A stretch of DNA of 64,000 nucleotides, from positions 3,870,743-3,934,742 of the forward strand of contig OY762508.1 of NCBI GenBank assembly GCA_963665975.1, read 5' to 3'. This document shows, one piece after another, positions 54,055 to 63,141 of this stretch. The position numbers and the translations under genes are program-made. This DNA comes from G963665975 sp963665975. GTDB lineage: Bacteria; Bacteroidota; Rhodothermia; Rhodothermales; Bin80. The notes under the pieces are model-generated. The model saw only the letters and a list, made by a program, of their open reading frames with translations, searched no databases and had not been told where the DNA came from. Numbering within the stretch: the stretch's first letter is position 1; every line of letters starts with the position of its first letter.

Positions 54055-54786
54055 GTGGACTCAGTACTCGGTGCGTCAGGCGTGGAAGTTTGGGAGAAGG
54101 GCCGGGTGCCGGCCGACTTCAGCGCCGCTGTCCTGCTCATGGATAAGCCGAAGGGCTGGTCGTCCTTCGACGTGATCCGCAAGCTGCGGGGACTGACACG
54201 CATGCGAAAGATTGGCCACGCAGGCACGCTCGATCCTATGGCAACCGGACTGTTGATCTGCTTGACGGGCCGTGCTACCAAACAAATGGAATCGTTCATG
54301 ATGATGCCTAAAGTCTATGAAGGCACGATGCGGTTAGGAGAGAGTACGCCATCGTATGATGCCGAGACTCCCGTCACAAATCGCGCAGACTGGAGTCGTG
54401 TGACGGACAATGCGCTGGAGGGAGCTCGTCAGAGATTTCTTGGGGACATACGACAGGTCCCGCCCATGTACTCCGCGATCAGGATGGGAGGGGAGCGTCT
54501 ATACAAGAAGGCTAGAAGGGGGGAAATGGTAGAGCGTCCTGCGGCTGCGGTGCGCATAGACCGTTTTGAACTGACAGGACGGAATGGACAGGATGTCTCA
54601 TTCGAGGTGGCCTGCACCAAGGGAACGTACATTCGTTCACTGGCTCACGACATGGGTCAGGCGCTTGGCGTAGGCGCGCACCTGACGGCACTTCGCAGGA
54701 CAGCTATCGGACGGTACGAAGTTGCGCGCGCCTGGGACATACCGGCAATCGAGGCCGCACTGGGCGCGCGGGAGCATCTCACATGA
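54055..54786 (+). CDS. truB: tRNA pseudouridine(55) synthase TruB
   Basis: Makes the universal pseudouridine 55 in the tRNA T loop. 243 residues from a GTG start. Catalytic Asp60 in GHAGTLDPMATGLL; DKPKGWSSFDVIRKLR; QVPPMYSAIRMGGERLYKKA; VACTKGTYIRSLAHDMG. No PUA domain, as in many short bacterial TruB. Its stop overlaps the ribF start as ATGA. Confidence 0.94.
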   Translation: MDSVLGASGVEVWEKGRVPADFSAAVLLMDKPKGWSSFDVIRKLRGLTRMRKIGHAGTLDPMATGLLICLTGRATKQMESFMMMPKVYEGTMRLGESTPSYDAETPVTNRADWSRVTDNALEGARQRFLGDIRQVPPMYSAIRMGGERLYKKARRGEMVERPAAAVRIDRFELTGRNGQDVSFEVACTKGTYIRSLAHDMGQALGVGAHLTALRRTAIGRYEVARAWDIPAIEAALGAREHLT

Positions 54787-55733
54787 TAGCGCACAGCATG
54801 AAGCGGGAATATGGACTGGACAGGGTGGAGAGAGACCGCAATTCGGTGGTGACCGTAGGGTCTTTCGACGGCGTTCACGTGGGACACCAGGCCATCATAC
54901 GGTATCTGGTGTGCAGGGCCCAGGTGCACCACGCCCAAAGTGTTGTCGTATCGTTTGAGCCACATCCTCGAGAAGTGCTCACGGGAGAGGTGATGCCGCT
55001 ACTCACAACGATAGACGAAAGGGCGGACTGCCTGGAGGCCCTTGGCCTGGACCGGTTTATCATCCTAGAGTTCACCAGGGAGTTTGCGGCACGGTCGGCG
55101 GAAAATTTTGTCTCCGACATCCTGGTCGGCTGCATTGGGGTTCAGGAGGTTGTCGTCGGCTATGACCACCGGTTTGGACGCGGGCGCAAGGGGGATACCC
55201 ATCTGCTCAAGCAGATGGGTAAGGAACTGGGTTTCGATGTGGACATCATTCCTGCGCAGGCTGTGGCGGAGGACATTGTGTCTTCGAGCAGAATTCGGAC
55301 CTTGCTAACCCGAGACGGCGATGTCAGAGGCGTAGCCCTGTTGCTTGCCCGTCCCTATACGTTGGACGGCGCCATCGTCCGCGGTGCGGGCCGCGGGCGC
55401 ACGATCGGGTTTCCCACTGCCAATATTCGTATCGCCAACGACAAAAAGGTCGTGCCCAGGCATGGCGTGTATGCCGTGCGGGTTCGATTTCGCGGAGAAG
55501 ACCAGGCGTATGGTGGCATGATGAACATTGGGGTGCGCCCCACGGTGAACAGTACAAGGGAGACGCACCTGGAGGTGCACCTGTTTGATTTTAATCACGA
55601 CGTGTATGGCCAGGACATCCAGATTGCATTTGTGGACCGCCTGCGGGATGAACGAAAATTCGCGTCGCTCGAAGACCTCACGGCGCAACTGAAGAGAGAT
55701 GAATATAGCAGCCGATCTCTTTTGGGCGTGTAA
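54783..55733 (+). CDS. ribF: Bifunctional riboflavin kinase/FAD synthetase
   Basis: 316 residues. N-terminal nucleotidyltransferase (FAD synthetase): VGSFDGVHVGHQAIIRYLV, EFTREFAARSAENFVSDIL, VVGYDHRFGRGRKGD, SSSRIRTLL. C-terminal flavokinase: GAGRGRTIGFPTANIRI, VVPRHGVYAVRV, MNIGVRPTVNSTRETHLEVH. Converts riboflavin to FMN and FAD. Translationally coupled to truB. Confidence 0.95.
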   Translation: MIAHSMKREYGLDRVERDRNSVVTVGSFDGVHVGHQAIIRYLVCRAQVHHAQSVVVSFEPHPREVLTGEVMPLLTTIDERADCLEALGLDRFIILEFTREFAARSAENFVSDILVGCIGVQEVVVGYDHRFGRGRKGDTHLLKQMGKELGFDVDIIPAQAVAEDIVSSSRIRTLLTRDGDVRGVALLLARPYTLDGAIVRGAGRGRTIGFPTANIRIANDKKVVPRHGVYAVRVRFRGEDQAYGGMMNIGVRPTVNSTRETHLEVHLFDFNHDVYGQDIQIAFVDRLRDERKFASLEDLTAQLKRDEYSSRSLLGV

Positions 55734-55893
55734 CGCCGCTTGGGTGAGCCGGTTTGGAACCGACCGGGCAGGTCATCGTAGACCCGTGCGCTGATACGTT
55801 TCGGCTTCTTAAGCAAACCGCAATCCGGAGTTGGCCTAACCCGGTGAGCATAGGGCGGGGGCGTTATCGTATAAAGGCCATATCACAATCTTC

Positions 55894-56160
55894 ATGATAT
55901 CGAAAGAGAAGAAGCGCGCAATCATCGCGCAGTTTGGTAAGAACGACCAGGACTCGGGAACAACGGAAGTTCAGATTGCCATATTCTCGACACGGATTTC
56001 CGAGTTGACAGAGCATCTAAAGTCACATCCCAAGGATCACGCCACCAGGCAGGGGCTCTTGAAGCTGGTCGGGAAAAGACGCCGGTTGCTGAATTACCTG
56101 ATGAACACCGAAATCGAACGATATCGAGAAATCACCAAGGAACTTGGCATCCGCAAATAG
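55894..56160 (+). CDS. rpsO: 30S ribosomal protein S15
   Basis: 88 residues, standard length. MISKEKKRAIIAQFGKNDQD, GTTEVQIAIFSTRISELTEH, HAKDHATRQGLLKLVGKRRR-like run (HPKDHATRQGLLKLVGKRRR) and LLNYLMNTEIERYREITKEL are diagnostic. S15 binds 16S rRNA at the central domain. The 160-base gap before it contains TATAAA at 55870-55875, a weak -10 candidate, and could hold the S15 autoregulatory leader. Confidence 0.96.
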   Translation: MISKEKKRAIIAQFGKNDQDSGTTEVQIAIFSTRISELTEHLKSHPKDHATRQGLLKLVGKRRRLLNYLMNTEIERYREITKELGIRK

Positions 56161-56161
56161 T

Positions 56162-56201
56162 ACGGCGCCTTCAGGCGGCATCCTGATAGTCGGGACGCCG
56201 T
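56162..56201 (+). terminator. Hairpin in the rpsO-pnp gap
   Basis: Outer stem ACGGCG (56162-56167) with CGCCGT (56196-56201), inner stem TCAGG (56171-56175) with CCTGA (56182-56186). No T-tract follows, so it is more likely a processing or attenuating hairpin than a full terminator. In E. coli the same gap holds an RNase III site used in pnp autoregulation; the parallel is inference. Confidence 0.4.
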
Positions 56202-56223
56202 CTCTGATTATCCGGGGGTTGCC

Positions 56224-58533
56224 ATGTCGTTGGAAGCGGAGCGCAGAAAGACCATCATCCTACCTACTATGACACCTGAAGCAACCGTTGCGGAAATACC
56301 ATTCGCACCCGGCAGAACGATCACATTGGAAACCGGCCGACTGGCCAAACAGGCCGGGGGTGCCGTCGTTGTTCGCATGGGCGACACGATGGTGTTGTGC
56401 ACGGCCGTCCTTTCTCCCTTCGTCAGGCCTGGCCAAAGCTTTTTTCCGCTCAGTGTAGACTATCGAGAGAAATTCTCCTCCGGGGGCAAGATCCCCGGTG
56501 GCTTTATCAAGCGCGAAGGGCGCTCGAACGACAAGGAAATCCTCACCTCTCGCCTCGTAGACCGCGCCATCCGCCCGCTGTTTCCGGATGGATTCCGGAA
56601 TGAAGTGCAGATCATTGGCTCTGTCATTTCCGCAGATGACCAGATTAACGGCGACATGCTTATTGGCGTCGGCGCATCCGCCGCGCTGCTGTTGGCAGGC
56701 GCGCCGTTTGACGGTCCTATTGCCGAGGTGCGCATAGGGCGCGCAGGCGGATCCTTTGTGGTCAATCCCACGCTGGCGGAGGTTGCAGAAAGTGACGTGG
56801 ACCTAGTGGTCGCAGGCAAGCGCGATGCGATCGTCATGGTCGAAGGCGAAATGGACGAGATCAGCGAAGAGGAAATGGTGGAGGCGCTCGAAGTAGCGCG
56901 GGAAGCTATTCAGATTCTCTGCGAAGCGCAATTGGACTTTGTTGCCAATGCCGGCGCTGCCGAGCCTTTCGAATATACCGTGTCAACTCCGCCGGAAGAC
57001 CTCAAGAATCTGGTGCGTGATGCGATCGGCGAAAAGATCGCCACGCATATTCGCGCCCCGTACGACAAGAGCTCCTTCTATGACGGCATCGGTGCCATAC
57101 GGCAAGAGGCGATCGCCGCGTTGGAGCAGGTGGCGAATCCGGCTTCCGAAGAAGGCGAACCCTACGCGCCACCGGACATCAGTGCGGCGTTCTCATCTGT
57201 CGAGAAGGAGATCATGCGCGAAATGGTGCTTGCCGAGCGCCGCCGCATTGATGGTCGCGATCCGCGCGAAGTGCGTGACGTGTGGTGCGAGACAGGCTAT
57301 CTGCCTCGCGTGCACGGGTCGGCCATCTTTACCCGCGGCGAAACGCAGGTGATGGCGTCGGTGACGCTGGGCACTACGCGGGATGTGCAGGCGGTTGACC
57401 AGGTCTTCAACCAGGAGGACAAGCGATTCTTTCTGCATTACGAGTTTCCACCGTTCTGCGTCGGAGAGGCAAAGTTTCTTCGCGGCGCGAGCCGACGGGA
57501 AATAGGACATGGCTTCCTCGCGGAACGTGCGTTGGAAGGCATGATGCCGCCGTCCGAGCAATTTCCATATACCGTGCGTATCAACGCGGATGTGCTGGAA
57601 TCCAATGGCTCCTCTTCCATGGCCAGCGTATGTTCGGGAAGTCTCGCGTTGATGGATGCCGGTATTCCCATAAGGAAGCCGGTCGCAGGCGTGGCGATGG
57701 GACTCATCAGCGACGGAGAGCGCACCGTGGTCCTGACGGACATCCTGGGAACGGAGGACCATCTCGGTGATATGGACTTCAAACTCACCGGCACGCGTGA
57801 CGGCATTACCGCTTGCCAGATGGACATCAAGATTAGCGGCCTGTCTCGTGAGGTCATGCTCGACGCTCTGTACCAGGCGCGAGAAGGACGGCACCATATC
57901 CTGGACGTCATGGAGCAGGAGTTGGCGGCGCCGCGCGCCGAGATGTCTCCGTTTGCTCCTCGGCTTACCCAGATCACGATCGACAAGGAGTTGATCGGTG
58001 CAGTAATCGGGCCTGGCGGCAAGATCATCAAGGGCATCCAGGCCGAGACGGGCGCAGGCATCGATCTGGAAGAGCGCGACGGGATGGGGTATATAACGAT
58101 TGCCGCCACGGACGAAGACAGCGCCCAGCGGGCCATCGAAATGATCAAGGCCATCGTCACCGTTCCTGAAGTTGGCGACGATTACGAGGGCACGGTTAAG
58201 AACCTCCTGGATTTCGGCGCGATCGTAGAGGTGCTTCCAGGTAAGGAGGGATTGTTGCACGTCTCGGAGTTGGATTATGGATATGTGGAGAGCGTTGGTG
58301 AGCACGTGCAGGTAGGGGACAAGGTGAAGGTCCGCGTCATTGAAATCCGTGATGGCGGCAAGCTGCGGCTGAGCCGCAAGGCCCTGATGCCCAAACCCGA
58401 AGGCTACGTAGAGAAGAGTAGGCCTCAGCGGCCCAGAAATCGGCCGCGCAATGGCGATGGGCGTGGTGGTGGTGGCCGCAGGGATGGTGACCGGCGAGGA
58501 CGCAGAGATTTTCGTGGGGGCGGCCGGCGGTAG
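56224..58533 (+). CDS. pnp: Polyribonucleotide nucleotidyltransferase (PNPase)
   Basis: Phosphorolytic 3'-5' exoribonuclease of the degradosome, 769 residues, a trimer. First RNase PH domain (ITLETGRLAKQAGGAVVVRM), helical linker, second RNase PH domain with FFLHYEFPPFCVGE and GMMPPSEQFPYTVRINADVL plus the metal-site DILGTEDHLGDMDFKLTGT; KH domain IGAVIGPGGKIIKGIQAETG; S1 domain YEGTVKNLLDFGAIVEVLPG. The C-terminal tail is Arg/Gly-rich (GRGGGGRRDGDRRGRRDF), an RGG-like extension that may bind RNA. Confidence 0.96.
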   Translation: MSLEAERRKTIILPTMTPEATVAEIPFAPGRTITLETGRLAKQAGGAVVVRMGDTMVLCTAVLSPFVRPGQSFFPLSVDYREKFSSGGKIPGGFIKREGRSNDKEILTSRLVDRAIRPLFPDGFRNEVQIIGSVISADDQINGDMLIGVGASAALLLAGAPFDGPIAEVRIGRAGGSFVVNPTLAEVAESDVDLVVAGKRDAIVMVEGEMDEISEEEMVEALEVAREAIQILCEAQLDFVANAGAAEPFEYTVSTPPEDLKNLVRDAIGEKIATHIRAPYDKSSFYDGIGAIRQEAIAALEQVANPASEEGEPYAPPDISAAFSSVEKEIMREMVLAERRRIDGRDPREVRDVWCETGYLPRVHGSAIFTRGETQVMASVTLGTTRDVQAVDQVFNQEDKRFFLHYEFPPFCVGEAKFLRGASRREIGHGFLAERALEGMMPPSEQFPYTVRINADVLESNGSSSMASVCSGSLALMDAGIPIRKPVAGVAMGLISDGERTVVLTDILGTEDHLGDMDFKLTGTRDGITACQMDIKISGLSREVMLDALYQAREGRHHILDVMEQELAAPRAEMSPFAPRLTQITIDKELIGAVIGPGGKIIKGIQAETGAGIDLEERDGMGYITIAATDEDSAQRAIEMIKAIVTVPEVGDDYEGTVKNLLDFGAIVEVLPGKEGLLHVSELDYGYVESVGEHVQVGDKVKVRVIEIRDGGKLRLSRKALMPKPEGYVEKSRPQRPRNRPRNGDGRGGGGRRDGDRRGRRDFRGGGRR

Positions 58534-58554
58534 CAGCGGCTATCGACTATTGGG

Positions 58555-59817
58555 ATGGCCTCTCTGAGGTGTAACCGGCAGCAGACAGCCGTGTACGAAA
58601 AGACGAGACTGGCAAACGGCGCGCGTGTCATTACTGAAACGATTCCGTCCGTGCGATCGATTGCGGTTGGAATCTGGGTGCACACCGGAAGCCGCGACGA
58701 AGAGCCCTCGGTGGCGGGCATCAGCCATCTGATCGAACACATGGTGTTCAAGGGCACCGCTCGCAGGCGTACTCACCAGATCGCCCGCAGGCTTGAGTCC
58801 GTCGGGGGATTTCTGAACGCGTTCACCTCGAAGGAGCACACCTGCTACTATGCCCGCGCGCTTGATTCTCATCTGGCGCGCGCCATTGATACGGTGTGTG
58901 ATCTCGTGCTGGATCCGGTTTTTCCACCGAAGGAGCTGGTGAAGGAAAAGGCGGTCATCCTCGAAGAGATGAAGATGTACGAGGACTCGCCGGAAGATGT
59001 AATCTTCGAACACTTCGAGTCCATCGTTTATCCTGATCACGCGTTCGGTCGGCCTGTGATCGGATTCCAGGACACGGTGTCGGCGCTTTCGAGAGACGAT
59101 CTGCTCGGCTACATGGACCAGCGCTATACACCTAATCGGATGGTGCTGGCGGTAGCCGGAAATGTCAGGCATAATGACGCCGTGCGTCTGGCGGAGCGAT
59201 CCTTCCACGCGCCAGGGCGCATTCCGAGGAACGGCGAGCGACATGCGGTGGGAGGCTACCAGCCTGCCGAGTCCGTCCAAAGCCGGCCTATACAACAGGC
59301 CCATCTGATCGTTGGACGGCGTGGAATTGATGTGCACAGCCCGTGGCGCACGCCTATGACGGTGCTCAACACGATTCTCGGCGGCGGCATGTCGAGCCGG
59401 CTCAACCAGAATATTCGGGAGAAATACGGATACTGCTACAATATCTATTCCTTTGTTAACATGTACTCGGATACGGGGGACACCGGTGTCTACATAGGCA
59501 CTGATGCTTCCCACACAGACCATGGTCGAAAGCTGATTATGCGCGAATTCGACCGGCTGGTCCAGAAGCCGGTGAGCGCGCGAACGCTTACACAGGCAAA
59601 GAATCAGGTGAAGGGTCAACTCATGCTTGGACTCGAAAGCATGAGCAACCGTATGATGCGCATTGCCCAGCAGGAACTATTGTTCGGTCGTTACATCACG
59701 TTAGATGAAGTGTTGGATGACCTGGACAGCGTAACGGTTGAGGACATTCAGTCGACTGCCCAATTCCTGTATGACGCGGGCGAGTACTCGAGTGTGGTGC
59801 TCCTGCCGCAGACGTAG
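58555..59817 (+). CDS. M16-family zinc peptidase
   Basis: 420 residues, pitrilysin/processing-peptidase family. Inverted zinc motif HxxEH: H58-L-I-E61-H62 (SHLIEHMVFKGTARRRTHQI), with the downstream zinc-ligand Glu in EKAVILEEMKMYEDSPEDV. The second half is the inactive M16_C domain (GYCYNIYSFVNMYSDTGD). No signal peptide, so probably cytosolic. It follows pnp by 21 bases, the same order as in many bacteria (PNPase then YmxG-like peptidase). Confidence 0.92.
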   Translation: MASLRCNRQQTAVYEKTRLANGARVITETIPSVRSIAVGIWVHTGSRDEEPSVAGISHLIEHMVFKGTARRRTHQIARRLESVGGFLNAFTSKEHTCYYARALDSHLARAIDTVCDLVLDPVFPPKELVKEKAVILEEMKMYEDSPEDVIFEHFESIVYPDHAFGRPVIGFQDTVSALSRDDLLGYMDQRYTPNRMVLAVAGNVRHNDAVRLAERSFHAPGRIPRNGERHAVGGYQPAESVQSRPIQQAHLIVGRRGIDVHSPWRTPMTVLNTILGGGMSSRLNQNIREKYGYCYNIYSFVNMYSDTGDTGVYIGTDASHTDHGRKLIMREFDRLVQKPVSARTLTQAKNQVKGQLMLGLESMSNRMMRIAQQELLFGRYITLDEVLDDLDSVTVEDIQSTAQFLYDAGEYSSVVLLPQT

Positions 59818-59829
59818 CCAATCTCTGCC

Positions 59830-60747
59830 ATGAAAGTCCTGGTCACGGGTGGTGCGGGTTTTATCGGCTCGCATGTTGCAGATCTGCTGATTGGCCAGGG
59901 CTACGATGTCCATGTGCTGGACAACCTGTCTTCCGGGTCGCTGGAGAACGTGGCGGAGGCGGCTGTATTTCACCGGTTGGATATTCGGAGTCAGGAAGTA
60001 GAGAAGCTATTTGCGAAGGAGCGCTTCGATATCTTGATCCACCATGCAGCGCAAATGGATGTGCGGCGGTCCGTGCGTTCACCGGGATTCGATGCCGACG
60101 TGAACATTGTCGGCCTGTTAAACCTGATGGAGGCTGGTCGCAACAACGGCCTCAAGAAAGTTGTCTTCGCCTCTACGGGCGGCGCCATCTACGGGGAGCC
60201 CGCCCACGCGCCGCAATCCGAAGAGCATCCGCTGCGTCCTGTGTCACCATACGGGGTTTCCAAACTTGCGGGGGAGAAATATCTTGGATTCTATGCCGCG
60301 CAATATGGCATTGCCCATGTTGCTCTGCGGTACGCCAATGTGTACGGCCCTCGCCAGAATCCGCATGGAGAGGCCGGTGTTGTAGCTATCTTCGCACAAC
60401 GCCTGTTAGGGAGCGGGCAGCCGGTCATAAACGGAGATGGCTTGCAGACGCGCGACTATATATTTGTCAGCGATGTAGCAGAGGCCAACCTGGCGGCCAT
60501 AAACTACCGCGGGCGGTCAGAGGTGATCAACATCGGAACCGGGCGTGAGACCGATGTCGTTACGATATTCCGGTACTTGCGTGCCGCCATTGGCGTGTCG
60601 GCGCGCGCCGTACACAAGGACGCAAAAGAGGGTGAGCAACGCCGCAGCGTGTTGAGCTATGAGAAGGCCAGGCAACTCCTCGACTGGACGCCGCGCATAC
60701 CTATAGAAGAGGGATTGGCGACGACAGCCCGGTGGTTTGCGGAATAG
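59830..60747 (+). CDS. NAD-dependent epimerase/dehydratase (UDP-glucose 4-epimerase-like)
   Basis: Extended short-chain dehydrogenase, 305 residues. NAD motif GGAGFIGSH (7-15), LDNLSSGS, HHAAQMDVRRSV, catalytic triad in ASTGGAIYG (T116) and Y141-GVSK145, then YANVYGPRQNPHGEAGVVAI and NIGTGRETDV. Closest in look to GalE-like UDP-sugar 4-epimerases of bacteria and archaea. Probably supplies a sugar nucleotide for envelope polysaccharide. Confidence 0.9.
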   Translation: MKVLVTGGAGFIGSHVADLLIGQGYDVHVLDNLSSGSLENVAEAAVFHRLDIRSQEVEKLFAKERFDILIHHAAQMDVRRSVRSPGFDADVNIVGLLNLMEAGRNNGLKKVVFASTGGAIYGEPAHAPQSEEHPLRPVSPYGVSKLAGEKYLGFYAAQYGIAHVALRYANVYGPRQNPHGEAGVVAIFAQRLLGSGQPVINGDGLQTRDYIFVSDVAEANLAAINYRGRSEVINIGTGRETDVVTIFRYLRAAIGVSARAVHKDAKEGEQRRSVLSYEKARQLLDWTPRIPIEEGLATTARWFAE

Positions 60748-60838
60748 TGTGTCGGCACGCTTTCCCGATAGCTGGATCTGCAGTGCGGCGAAGGCCAAAT
60801 AAGCTGACCAAGCGGCCACACCACGGAAGTGGATTAGC

Positions 60839-61579
60839 ATGTACAATATTCGATTGCAAGACTTCGAAGGACCGCTGGATCTGCTGCTGTTCTTTATCCA
60901 GCGCGACGAGATCGACATCTTCGATATTCCCATCGCGAAAATCACCGATGAGTACCTGGAGTACGTCCGGCAAATGGATGAGGTCGATCTCGACGGAGTG
61001 GCAGACTTCATCTATATGGCCGCCTTGCTGATTCATGTGAAGGTCCGCATGCTGTTGCCGAAACCGGAAGTCGATGAGGAAGGAGAAATCATTGATCCGC
61101 GGCAGGACCTGGTGGAGCGACTACTCGCCTACATGCGGTACAAGGAAGCAGCAGAAGGCCTGGACGTTCTCCACAAGAAGCGGGGATCTCTGTTCACGCG
61201 TGGTAAGGCTTCCGCACCGGAGATCGAGCGGGATGTCGTGGACACCATTGTGAATACGACCGTTTTCCAGCTGGTGTCGGCACTTGGGCGCATTTTGGCT
61301 GAAGCAAGCGATGCGCCTACGCTCGCGGTCGAAGAAGTCGAGTACAAGGTGGCCGATCAGCGTGCCTTTGTAGCAGAAGCTCTCAGCCGCAAGGAGAAGG
61401 TGGTGTTTGGCGAACTCGTCCACGACGCGCCCAAACGGTTTGTTATTGCGACCTTTCTCGCCGTTCTGGAAATGGCCCAACAGGGGCTTGTGTGGCTTGC
61501 GCTTACGCCGGAGGCAGATGATTTTTATGTACGTCATCTGTCAGATCCACTGCAGAATGGCGATCTTCGATTGAACTGA
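60839..61579 (+). CDS. scpA: Segregation and condensation protein A
   Basis: Kleisin subunit of the SMC-ScpAB condensin, 246 residues. The N-terminal SMC-head-binding domain starts MYNIRLQDFEGPLDLLLFFI and continues RDEIDIFDIPIAKITDEYLE; the helical AALLIHVKVRMLLP and the C-terminal winged-helix (VVFGELVHDAPKRFVIATFL and AVLEMAQQGLVWL) are typical. Followed by scpB after 27 bases. Confidence 0.94.
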   Translation: MYNIRLQDFEGPLDLLLFFIQRDEIDIFDIPIAKITDEYLEYVRQMDEVDLDGVADFIYMAALLIHVKVRMLLPKPEVDEEGEIIDPRQDLVERLLAYMRYKEAAEGLDVLHKKRGSLFTRGKASAPEIERDVVDTIVNTTVFQLVSALGRILAEASDAPTLAVEEVEYKVADQRAFVAEALSRKEKVVFGELVHDAPKRFVIATFLAVLEMAQQGLVWLALTPEADDFYVRHLSDPLQNGDLRLN

Positions 61580-61606
61580 TGAGGCGCTCACCCACAGGGA
61601 GTCAGT

Positions 61607-62284
61607 ATGATAACAGAGGATGACTTGCCAGAATCGGACGACCGACTCCGCGAGCTTGCCCGTGCGATTGAAGCACTTGTCTTTGCTGCGGACGAACCGG
61701 TCGAAGCGCGTCAGATTGCGAGCGTGGTTTCCGAAGTGTCACAGGGGCCCCCTCCGACAGAGGAGGCCATCCGGGAGGCCGTTGACTTCATCAATGCCGC
61801 ATGCGAGCAGCAGGAGAGACCCCTACGCATCCGGCAGTGGGCAGGAGGCTTCCGGATGACGACGACAGAAGATGTGGCAGCCTATCTGAAGGTGTATTTC
61901 CGGAGTGACCGGCGCCAGAAGCTTACGCGGTCGCTCATGGAGACGCTTGCAATTCTCTGCTACAAGCAACCCGCGACGAAGCCCGAAATCGACTACGTCC
62001 GCGGCGTGGATTCGGACTATGCCCTGCGCCGGCTGCTCGACATGGGACTGATTGCAGTACTCGAGCGAAGCGATGCCGTAGGACGCCCGCTGCTGTATGG
62101 GACGACGCCACGATTTCTGGAGGAATTCGGCCTCTCCGGGCTTGATCAGTTGCCGAACCTGCGAGAGATTGAGGAGTTATTAAGTGATCCGTCGTTCAGC
62201 CAAGCGCGCGCCAGCCTTTTGATGATGCAGGGTATCCAGCAACAGGAGCCCCCAGAACCTCGCGATTCGCAAGAGGAAAGCTGA
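61607..62284 (+). CDS. scpB: Segregation and condensation protein B
   Basis: Winged-helix kleisin-associated partner of ScpA, 225 residues. RELARAIEALVFAADEPVEA, FRMTTTEDVAAYLKVYF, LTRSLMETLAILCYKQPATK and EIDYVRGVDSDYALRRLLDM are family hallmarks; LLYGTTPRFLEEFGLSGLDQ follows. AGGGAGT lies upstream of the ATG. A strong terminator-like hairpin follows its stop. Confidence 0.95.
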   Translation: MITEDDLPESDDRLRELARAIEALVFAADEPVEARQIASVVSEVSQGPPPTEEAIREAVDFINAACEQQERPLRIRQWAGGFRMTTTEDVAAYLKVYFRSDRRQKLTRSLMETLAILCYKQPATKPEIDYVRGVDSDYALRRLLDMGLIAVLERSDAVGRPLLYGTTPRFLEEFGLSGLDQLPNLREIEELLSDPSFSQARASLLMMQGIQQQEPPEPRDSQEES

Positions 62285-62289
62285 AGTCC

Positions 62290-62316
62290 GGCACGGCAAA
62301 TCGCTGTGCCTTTTTT
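62290..62316 (+). terminator. Rho-independent terminator after scpB
   Basis: GGCACGGC (62290-62297) pairs with GCTGTGCC (62303-62310) with one G-T wobble, 5-base loop AAATC, followed by six T (62311-62316). It starts 6 bases after the scpB stop. rluB then starts only 14 bases later, so read-through or a promoter within the terminator region is needed. Confidence 0.75.
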
Positions 62317-62329
62317 GTATGCAGACGCC

Positions 62330-63124
62330 ATGGCCGCATCAGGGAGAATCAAAGGCAGGGCATCTTCCAGCAAGATGACAAGTGGAGCTCCGGCGCTGGA
62401 GCAGGGTCGGATCAACCGATATATAGCCCGTGCGGGTGTCTGTTCGCGCCGCAATGCTGATGGTTTGATTGACCGGGGCCTGGTGAAGTTGAATGGTGTA
62501 GTGGTGACTGAATACTGGACACAGGTCGCTGCCGGAGATGTGGTGGAGGTCAACGGTCGCGTTGTATCTCCACGCCTATTGCGGTATATCCTTCTCAACA
62601 AGCCGCGGAATACCATTACAACGGTGGATGACGAGCGCAATCGCCGGACCGTACTGGATCTGGTGACACTATCGGAGGAGGACAAGGCCGGCGTGTTTCC
62701 CATAGGTCGACTGGACCGAGACACGGTTGGCGTACTGCTTTTGACCAACGATGGGGATCTGGCGCATCGGCTCATGCATCCGAGCTACCAGATCGCCAAA
62801 CGCTATCTCGCGCGGACCGAAGAGCCGATCCAGCCTTCGCAGATCGAAAAACTGCGGCGCGGCGTCGTGTTGGAGGACGGGATGGCGCGGGCCGATATGG
62901 CGACGCTGGCTGATCCGTACAACCAGCACGAAATCGGTCTCGAAATCCACGAAGGGCGCAACCGGCAAGTGCGGCGCATGCTCGCGGCCGTCGGACTCAC
63001 CGTACTTTCATTGGAGCGCGTCGCGTACGCCAATCTCAGCACGAAGGGCCTCGCGCGTGGCCGGTGGCGGCAATTGCGGCCGCACGAAGTGGAGAAATTG
63101 CGTAAACTTGTTCGATTGACCTGA
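62330..63124 (+). CDS. rluB: 23S rRNA pseudouridine synthase, RluB/RsuA family
   Basis: 264 residues. N-terminal S4 RNA-binding domain (GRINRYIARAGVCSRRNADG) and catalytic domain with Asp in FPIGRLDRDTVGVLLLTNDG; HEIGLEIHEGRNRQVRRMLA is the RsuA-family C-terminal signature. The ATG at 62330 (MAASGRIKG) is chosen because an in-frame GTG at 62306 lies inside the terminator stem. Exact target uridine (RluB, RluE, RluF or RsuA) is not certain. Location next to scpAB is the common arrangement for RluB. Confidence 0.9.
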   Translation: MAASGRIKGRASSSKMTSGAPALEQGRINRYIARAGVCSRRNADGLIDRGLVKLNGVVVTEYWTQVAAGDVVEVNGRVVSPRLLRYILLNKPRNTITTVDDERNRRTVLDLVTLSEEDKAGVFPIGRLDRDTVGVLLLTNDGDLAHRLMHPSYQIAKRYLARTEEPIQPSQIEKLRRGVVLEDGMARADMATLADPYNQHEIGLEIHEGRNRQVRRMLAAVGLTVLSLERVAYANLSTKGLARGRWRQLRPHEVEKLRKLVRLT

Positions 63125-63141
63125 CACTCCAAAACAAGCCG

